Shown here: piece by piece, positions 59,026-64,000 of the stretch
Layout of the letters: every line of letters begins with the position of its first letter
Numbering within the stretch: position 1 is the first letter of the stretch
DNA from: Streptomyces sp. NBC_01341
GTDB taxonomy: Bacteria; Actinomycetota; Actinomycetes; Streptomycetales; Streptomycetaceae
Assembly (NCBI RefSeq): GCF_035946055.1
Contig: NZ_CP108364.1
Span: forward strand, 4,588,001 to 4,652,000
Direction: 5' to 3'
DNA: 64,000 nt
Notes under the pieces: model-generated
The model's input: the letters and a program-made list of their open reading frames with translations, nothing else
Told to the model about the DNA's origin: nothing
Databases searched by the model: none
Position numbers and translations under genes: made by a program

Positions 59026-60015
59026 GTGGACGACATGGACTTCATCGAACTCGACGGCGTCGAGAAGGTCTTCGACGTGCGGCGCAGGACGGGTTTCCTG
59101 CGCCGTGAACGGCGTGAGGTGCGCGCGGTGGACGGGATCAGCTTCCGGGTGCCGCGCGGGGAGATGGTCGGCTACATCGGCCCGAACGGGGCGGGCAAGT
59201 CGACGACGATCAAGATGCTGACGGGCATCCTGACGCCGAGCGGCGGCCGACTGCGGGTGGCGGGGATCGACCCGTCCAGGGAGCGTACGAAGCTGGCGCA
59301 CCGGATCGGTGTGGTGTTCGGGCAGCGCACGACCCTCTGGTGGGACCTGCCGCTGCGTGACTCGTACCGGCTGATGCACCGGATGTACCGGATCCCGGAC
59401 CGTCGCTTCCGGGAGAACCTGGACCGCTGCGTCGAACTCCTCGACCTGGGTGAGCTGTTGGAGGTGCCGGTGCGGCAGCTGTCGTTGGGGCAGCGCATGC
59501 GGGGCGACATCGCGGCGGCGCTGCTGCACGATCCTGAGGTGCTGTACCTGGACGAGCCGACGATCGGGCTCGACGTGATCTCCAAGGCCAAGGTGCGGGG
59601 TTTCCTGCGGGACCTGAATGCGGAGCGCGCCACGACCGTGCTCCTGACGACTCATGACCTGACCGACATCGAGCAGCTCTGCAAGCGGGTGATGGTGATC
59701 GACCACGGCCGCCTGGTGTACGACGGTGCGCTCGCCGGGCTGCACGAGGTCGGGGAGAGCGAGCGGACGCTGGTCGTGGACCTGGAGCGCGAACTCCCGC
59801 CGATCGAGCTGGCGTCGGAGCCCTCGGTGCGGGTGGTGAAGGTGGAGGGGCCCCGGCAGTGGCTGGCCTTCCCGGCCGCCGTGTCGGCGGCGCCGCTGGT
59901 GGCGCGCATCGCGGCGGACTATCCCCTGGTCGATCTGTCGGTGCGTGAGCCGGACATCGAGTCCGTCATCGCGAAGATGTACGTCTCGGACGCCGCTGCT
60001 CGCCCCGGCCGTTGA
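59026..60015 (+). CDS. ABC transporter ATP-binding protein
   Basis: 329 aa from GTG 59026. Walker A is GPNGAGKSTTIKML, the Q-loop lies in VVFGQRTTLWWDL, the signature LSLGQRMRGDIAAALL is the LSxGQ variant of this ABC-2 subfamily, and Walker B is VLYLDEPTIGLDV. The switch His is in LLTTHDLTDIEQL. GAGGAG lies 5 nt before GTG 59026; GTG 59020 is less likely. It energises the two permeases; substrate unknown. Confidence 0.9.
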   Translation: MDDMDFIELDGVEKVFDVRRRTGFLRRERREVRAVDGISFRVPRGEMVGYIGPNGAGKSTTIKMLTGILTPSGGRLRVAGIDPSRERTKLAHRIGVVFGQRTTLWWDLPLRDSYRLMHRMYRIPDRRFRENLDRCVELLDLGELLEVPVRQLSLGQRMRGDIAAALLHDPEVLYLDEPTIGLDVISKAKVRGFLRDLNAERATTVLLTTHDLTDIEQLCKRVMVIDHGRLVYDGALAGLHEVGESERTLVVDLERELPPIELASEPSVRVVKVEGPRQWLAFPAAVSAAPLVARIAADYPLVDLSVREPDIESVIAKMYVSDAAARPGR

Positions 60016-60133
60016 GTGAGTTGGCCGGTTCTCGACGGAGTGTGGGGGTAGATGTCGCGTCTTGACCTGCTTTAAGCGCCCTGGATCATCTTCGAATGTG
60101 TCCGGATATCGAGCACAGGAAAGAAGATTCAGT

Positions 60134-60161
60134 TGACTAGTCAATCAAAATTGGATTGACT
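60134..60161. promoter_or_regulatory. Overlapping palindromic operator upstream of cupin gene
   Basis: Two interlocked inverted repeats: TTGACTAGTCAA (60134-60145) and GTCAATC-N7-GATTGAC (60141-60161). Three TTGAC half-sites are present in all. The region is far more AT-rich than its surroundings. A MarR/TetR-like repressor is a plausible reader, but none is encoded within the window. Confidence 0.6.
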
Positions 60162-60251
60162 GTTCAGCGTCTCGAAGCGGCCTCCGTGATCCGGTGCCGA
60201 TGGGGCGGGAATGTCGCTCGGTGGACCATGCCGCACAACCAGGGAGCTTTT

Positions 60252-60776
60252 GTGTCTGAATTATCCTCAAACTTTTCCGAAACGCCCAGGAGCGGCTACG
60301 AGAACGGCGCGCTGCATGTGCGTGCCGACGAGGGGCCGGTCAAGTGGGTGGCCGGGGACGAATACACGATCAAGGTAAGCACCAAAGACACTGATGGAAC
60401 CCTGGGCTTCGTGGTTGCCACGGTCCCTCCGGGGAACGGCCCCATCGCCCATCTTCACCAGCACAGCGACGAGTCCTTCTTCATCCTGGAGGGCGAGCTG
60501 GAGTTCCTGAACGGCGACGATACCTTCATGGCGAGGGAAGGCGATTTCGTCTTCGTGCCGCGAGGGATTCGGCACCGGTTCAGGAACGTCGGTACCGAGG
60601 ATGTGAAGATGGCGTTCTTCTTCACTCCCGGTGGTCCGGAGAACTTCTTCCTCGACTTCGGGGACGAACCGCTGCCCGGTCACGCGCCGCAGCTGTGGAC
60701 GCCGGAGCGATTCACTCCGCAGATGATCGAGGCGAACATCCAGATGGGCAATATCGTCCTCCCTGAAGACAATTAG
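60252..60776 (+). CDS. Cupin domain protein with TTA codon
   Basis: 174 aa. Cupin motif 1 is HLHQHSDESFFILEGELEF with metal ligands H-x-H...E, and motif 2 is PRGIRHRFRN. Such small cupins are isomerases, dioxygenases or sugar/acid-binding proteins; no reaction is inferred. Codon 4 is TTA (60261-60263), so expression likely depends on the bldA tRNA and is developmentally timed. GTG 60252 has AGGGAG 5 nt upstream; ATG 60228 would add eight residues. The operator upstream and the SDR and hydrolase genes downstream suggest a small catabolic or tailoring unit. Confidence 0.78.
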   Translation: MSELSSNFSETPRSGYENGALHVRADEGPVKWVAGDEYTIKVSTKDTDGTLGFVVATVPPGNGPIAHLHQHSDESFFILEGELEFLNGDDTFMAREGDFVFVPRGIRHRFRNVGTEDVKMAFFFTPGGPENFFLDFGDEPLPGHAPQLWTPERFTPQMIEANIQMGNIVLPEDN

Positions 60777-60838
60777 CGAAAACGCAATCGTCTACCAGTG
60801 GGCATGCGAGCCCATCAGGAGCGGGGCGTAATCGGTGA

Positions 60839-60917
60839 GGCCGGGGGAATCACCCCGGCCGATCCGTCCCTCGTAAAATCCGGTACGCCCGCCCTTCGGA
60901 TATTACCGAGGCGGGCG
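60839..60917. terminator. Two hairpins between cupin and SDR genes
   Basis: A perfect 8-bp stem GGCCGGGG/CCCCGGCC (60839-60846 and 60853-60860), followed by a second 8-bp stem (60885-60892 and 60910-60917). The first could terminate the cupin transcript and the second may belong to the leader of the SDR gene. Roles are not certain. Confidence 0.45.
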
Positions 60918-60955
60918 CCCATGAACTAATTCTTCAACAAACAGAAAGTAATGAG

Positions 60956-61711
60956 ATGACGGACGTTCTGAGCGGTAAGAAGGCCCTGGTCACCGGAGGA
61001 TCGCGTGGCATCGGCGCGGGAGTGGTGCGCCGACTGGCCGCCGACGGAGCCGCGGTCGCATTCACCTACGTACAGGCGAAGGACACGGCGGAGGCCCTGG
61101 TCGCGGAGATCGCGGCGGCCGGAGGCAAGGCGGTGGCGATCCAGGCCGACGCCGCGGACCGGGCCGCGGTCCGCGCGGCGGTGGCGACCACCGTCGCCGA
61201 ACTGGGTGGTCTCGACATTCTGGTCAACAACGCCGGCCACGGAATGGTCGCTCCGCTGGCCGAGTTCAAGGACGACGACTTCGACCGGATCATGGCGCTG
61301 AACGTCACCGCCACCTTCACCGCCATCCAGGCGGCCTCCGAGCACCTCACCGAGGGCGGTCGGGTGATCACCATCGGGAGCGTCAACGCCGACATCGTCC
61401 CCTTCGCCGGGCTGGGGGCGTACAGCGCCTCGAAGGCCGCGGTCGCCGGACTGACGCGTGGTGTCGCCGCCGAGCTCGGCCCCCGCGGCATCACGGTGAA
61501 CAACCTGCAGGTGGGTCCGACGAACACCGAATCGAACCCGGACTCGGGCCCCTTCGCGCAGGTGTTGACGGGCCTGACGCCGATCGGCAAGTTCGCCCAG
61601 CCGTCGGACATCGCCAGCGCGGTCGCCTACCTCGCCAGTCCGGAAGCCTGGTACGTCACCGGTGCGAGCTGGAATGTCGACGGCGGTTTCGGCCTCGGCT
61701 TCCACGCCTGA
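60956..61711 (+). CDS. SDR family oxidoreductase
   Basis: 251 aa, classical SDR. The cofactor motif is VTGGSRGIGAG (TGxxxGIG), the NNAG motif follows at VNNAGHG, and the catalytic Ser-Tyr-Lys set is seen in GSVNAD and the YSASK segment. Binds NAD(P)H and reduces a ketone or oxidises an alcohol; substrate unknown. ATG 60956 is preceded by AAAGTAATG-type weak ribosome binding sequence. It lies between the cupin and hydrolase genes in one direction. Confidence 0.86.
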   Translation: MTDVLSGKKALVTGGSRGIGAGVVRRLAADGAAVAFTYVQAKDTAEALVAEIAAAGGKAVAIQADAADRAAVRAAVATTVAELGGLDILVNNAGHGMVAPLAEFKDDDFDRIMALNVTATFTAIQAASEHLTEGGRVITIGSVNADIVPFAGLGAYSASKAAVAGLTRGVAAELGPRGITVNNLQVGPTNTESNPDSGPFAQVLTGLTPIGKFAQPSDIASAVAYLASPEAWYVTGASWNVDGGFGLGFHA

Positions 61712-61901
61712 GCGCTGCTCGCACGGTCAACGTGCGCGCGGTAGACACCGCGCGGTGACCACGGGCCCCCGGCCCCTCGCATCGGGTGGCACGGTCTGGA
61801 TGAAGCCAACTCCGGCCGGCGCTGCCGGAGGGGCCGGGTGGCCCGTCTTTCGGGGACCGAAACTCCCACATCGCAGGACAGGAACAAGGAAGGTCGTCGG
61901 C

Positions 61902-62744
61902 ATGATCGAGAATTTCGAAGAGGGCTTTGCCGAGGTGAACGGCACCCGGCTTCACTACTTCATCGGTGGTGAGGGCGAACCGCTGGTGCTCATGGATGGA
62001 TGGCCGCGCACGATCTACGGACTCCACAAGATCATTCCCTCCCTCGCTGAGCAGTTCCGGGTCATCGCCGTCGACTACCGGGGTCAGGGCGCCTCGGACA
62101 AGCCTGAGGGCGGCTACGACAAGAAGAACATGGCGAAGGACGTCTACGAACTGGTCCGGAGCCTGGGTTTCGAGCGGGTGCACATCGCCGCCGGGGACGT
62201 GGGCGCCATGGTTGCCTACAGCTTCGCCGCGAATTACCCGGAGGCGACCGACAAACTGGCTGTCTGGGAGGGAGGGCCCTACCGGCCTGCGGTGTACGAG
62301 CACCTCAGCGTCTTCCCCAAGGACACGGAGCCGAATGTCTGGTGGTATCCACTGGCCATGATCGAGGGCCTGCCCGAGAAGCTGCTCGCCGGGCGCTTCC
62401 GGCACATCATCGACGCGACGACCGACTCCCTCGCCCTTTACCCGGAGCGCGTCAGTGAGGAAAGCCGGGCCATCTACGCCGCGTCGTACGACGCACCCGA
62501 GGCGGTCGCCGCCGCCTTCCGCGTGTACAGGGCCGTGCACCAGGACATGGCTGACTACGACACGTACGCGCCGTTGACCATGCCGACCCTCGTGATCGGC
62601 GCCCGGTACCTCGATTTCATTCGGATCATGATGGACGGCAGGGTCGAGAACCCTGTGTACGCCAAGATCGAGGACAGTGGCCACTACATAGCCGAGGAGC
62701 AACCGGAGGCGCTCGTCGCCGAGCTGAAGAAGTTCTTCAGCTGA
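61902..62744 (+). CDS. Alpha/beta hydrolase, epoxide hydrolase/dehalogenase-like
   Basis: 280 aa. The nucleophile elbow reads HIAAGDVGAMVA with Asp99, the type used by epoxide hydrolases and haloalkane dehalogenases, not a Ser. The catalytic His is in DSGHYIAEE (H261). The oxyanion region has MDGWP where H-G-x-P is usual, i.e. Asp32 in place of His. A lid domain lies between about residues 130-215. AAGGAAGG precedes ATG 61902. It follows the SDR gene by 190 bp; a possible pathway for oxygenated compounds is inferred from this arrangement. Confidence 0.8.
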   Translation: MIENFEEGFAEVNGTRLHYFIGGEGEPLVLMDGWPRTIYGLHKIIPSLAEQFRVIAVDYRGQGASDKPEGGYDKKNMAKDVYELVRSLGFERVHIAAGDVGAMVAYSFAANYPEATDKLAVWEGGPYRPAVYEHLSVFPKDTEPNVWWYPLAMIEGLPEKLLAGRFRHIIDATTDSLALYPERVSEESRAIYAASYDAPEAVAAAFRVYRAVHQDMADYDTYAPLTMPTLVIGARYLDFIRIMMDGRVENPVYAKIEDSGHYIAEEQPEALVAELKKFFS

Positions 62745-62969
62745 CGGGGCGCCTGCCGCGGTGGCGCAGGCGGGCGTACAGAACTCGCGTGCGCGGTTGT
62801 GCACCGGGCACCAGTGGCCGGACCCGCGTGATGGCTGCCCCGTCATGTCCGGTCGCCGCACGGTGCCGTCCAGGTGCGAGGCAGCGCCTCCGGCGCGACG
62901 GCGTCGATCCTGCGTGAATGGCGGAACGGCCGGTAGGCCGCCCGGTCATTGCTCTATAGGGTGCGCGGT

Positions 62970-63683
62970 ATGACAAGCGAAAACCCGGACATGCGTGCCT
63001 CCGACGCGGAACGTGAGCGGGTCGCGGAGACCCTGCGGGAGGCCGTGGCCGAGGGCCGGCTGGAGATGGACGAGTTCGAGCAGCGGCTGGACGCGACCTA
63101 CCGGGCGCGCACCCACGGGGAGTTGGAACCGCTCGTACAGGACCTGCCGGTGCCGGGCGCCCCCGCCCGGCCCGTGACCGGGGCGGTCGCCGCGCGGACG
63201 GGGCGGGACGCCGGATGGGCCGGGCGGATCGGTGGGCGGGCGACGTCGTCGGGGGCCTTCGCCTTCTGGGGCGGTTTCAACCGCAAGGGCCGGTGGACGG
63301 TGGGGCGGCAGTTCACCGCGTTCGCGATGTGGGGCGGCGGGGAGATCGATCTTCGCGAGGCCCACTTCGCGGAGCGCGACGTCGTGATCCGCTGCTTCGC
63401 CGTCATGGGGGGCATGCAGGTGACGGTCCCGCCGGACCTCGACGTCCAGGTGAGCGGGCTCGGCTTCATGGGCGGTTTCGGCGAGCACTCCAAGATCGAC
63501 GAGGAGGACCCCCACCCGGACTCCCCGCGGGTGAGGATCACCGGGTTCGCGCTGATGGGCGGTGTCGGTGTGGAGCGCAAGCGGAGCAAGGCGGAGAAGC
63601 GGCGGCTGCAGGAACTTGAGCAGGAGCGGCTGCTGCGCCTCCGGAAGCCGGACACGGGGGACGGGCGCAAGGAGCTCGGCTGA
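62970..63683 (+). CDS. DUF1707/YvqF-like membrane-associated protein
   Basis: 237 aa from ATG 62970. The N-terminal DUF1707 (MRASDAERERVAETLREAVA-type helix, RLDATYRARTHGELEPLVQD) is followed by an Ala/Gly linker. The C-terminal part (FAVMGGMQVTVPPDLDVQVS, then RITGFALMGGVGVERK) is a beta-helix like the C-terminal domain of LiaF/YvqF stress-response proteins. No membrane segment is apparent. Function unknown. A TATAGG -10-like sequence ends 9 nt before the ATG without a clear Shine-Dalgarno sequence. Confidence 0.85.
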   Translation: MTSENPDMRASDAERERVAETLREAVAEGRLEMDEFEQRLDATYRARTHGELEPLVQDLPVPGAPARPVTGAVAARTGRDAGWAGRIGGRATSSGAFAFWGGFNRKGRWTVGRQFTAFAMWGGGEIDLREAHFAERDVVIRCFAVMGGMQVTVPPDLDVQVSGLGFMGGFGEHSKIDEEDPHPDSPRVRITGFALMGGVGVERKRSKAEKRRLQELEQERLLRLRKPDTGDGRKELG

Positions 63684-63684
63684 A

Positions 63685-63703
63685 CCCGGCGGCTCGCGCC
63701 GGG
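63685..63703. terminator. Short hairpin between convergent genes
   Basis: CCCGGCG-GCTCG-CGCCGGG, 7-bp stem, just after the DUF1707 stop and 33 bp before the convergent SGNH gene's stop. Confidence 0.5.
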
Positions 63704-63735
63704 AGCGTGCCCGGAAGCGGCCCGTCCTCCTCCCG

Positions 63736-64000
63736 TCAGAACGTGTCGCTCCTCGGCGTCCCGTCGACCTCGTCGAGGTCGACGGCGTGCCCCAGGGTGC
63801 GGTATCCGGCGTCGTTGAAGTGCAGGTGGTCGCCGGAGTCGTAGGCGGGCAGGATCCGGTTCGGGGCGTACGGGTCGCGGATTGCCCGGTCGAAGTCGAC
63901 GAAGGCGTCGAAGACGCCGCCGGACCGGATCTCGTCGTTGACCGCCAGGCGTACGGCGTTGCGCTCGGGCGTCCAGCTCGGGTAGCCCTGGAAGGGGGTC
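63736..64000 (-). CDS. SGNH/GDSL hydrolase, C-terminal fragment
   Basis: The minus-strand frame is open to the right edge of the window (88 codons). The visible part holds SGDHLHFNDAGYRTLGHAV, the last catalytic block of SGNH esterases (Asp and His of the D-x-x-H motif). The N-terminal GDSL block must lie outside. The substrate is unknown; many Streptomyces members are secreted lipases or esterases. Confidence 0.75.
   Translation of the reverse strand, partial: TPFQGYPSWTPERNAVRLAVNDEIRSGGVFDAFVDFDRAIRDPYAPNRILPAYDSGDHLHFNDAGYRTLGHAVDLDEVDGTPRSDTF

Overview
The window is chromosomal DNA of a high-GC Gram-positive actinomycete, almost certainly Streptomyces. The evidence is the very high GC content with strong third-position bias, many GTG starts and GTGA/ATGA overlaps, an SsgA-like sporulation protein, DasR-type operators on N-acetylglucosamine PTS genes, and a bldA-type TTA codon in one gene. 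Gene order from 4-hydroxyphenylpyruvate dioxygenase to the PTS genes fits the S. coelicolor SCO29xx region from memory. The block pncB-clpS-DUF2017-mec-cysO-cysM-MBL-rph-rdgB matches the M. tuberculosis Rv1330c-Rv1341 order.

Layout. 1-4480: three-subunit xanthine-dehydrogenase-type molybdenum hydroxylase (FAD subunit truncated by the window edge). 4584-13549: accessory locus with type VII (ESX) secretion hallmarks: a WXG100-like protein with a long Gly/Pro tail, a mycosin protease, a small WXG-type protein, a 776-aa WXG-type protein and a lipoprotein, followed by a decayed duplicate of the last two. It ends at a tRNA-Cys gene whose terminator sequence is partly repeated upstream of the decayed copy. 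13981-21503: MFS exporter, SF2 helicase, IclR regulator, Lon-like S16 protease, a second MFS exporter, a small protein and an ArsR regulator with a clear operator. 21694-25911: glycine betaine/osmoprotectant ABC operon preceded by an Lrp/AsnC regulator. 26034-39098: hpd, TPR protein, GlcD-like oxidase, ssgG, two RDD membrane proteins, a secreted M6 metalloprotease, and the NAD salvage pair pncA and pncB.

39187-43987: ClpS, DUF2017, amino acid permease, and the CysO-dependent cysteine pathway (mec, a 37-aa Cys-rich leader peptide, cysO, cysM). 44078-50940: membrane-anchored PemK/MazF-like protein, Rv1339-like metallo-hydrolase, GlcNAc PTS (nagE2, nagE1, nagF) under dre sites, rph, a small lipoprotein, rdgB and tRNA-Leu. 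51149-60015: MHS-type transporter, Bcp peroxiredoxin, DUF3618 protein, GroES-like protein, guanidine exporter under a guanidine-III riboswitch, class A penicillin-binding protein and an ABC-2 exporter operon. 60134-64000: a cupin/SDR/alpha-beta hydrolase group with palindromic operator sequence and a TTA codon, a DUF1707 protein, and the C-terminus of an SGNH hydrolase.

Most of the window is conserved core. The least explained parts are the ESX-associated duplicated module (8419-13549), the cysteine leader peptide (42531-42644), and several genes whose -10 box lies 6-7 nt before the start codon, which suggests leaderless mRNAs. No CRISPR array, transposase or prophage gene was seen.
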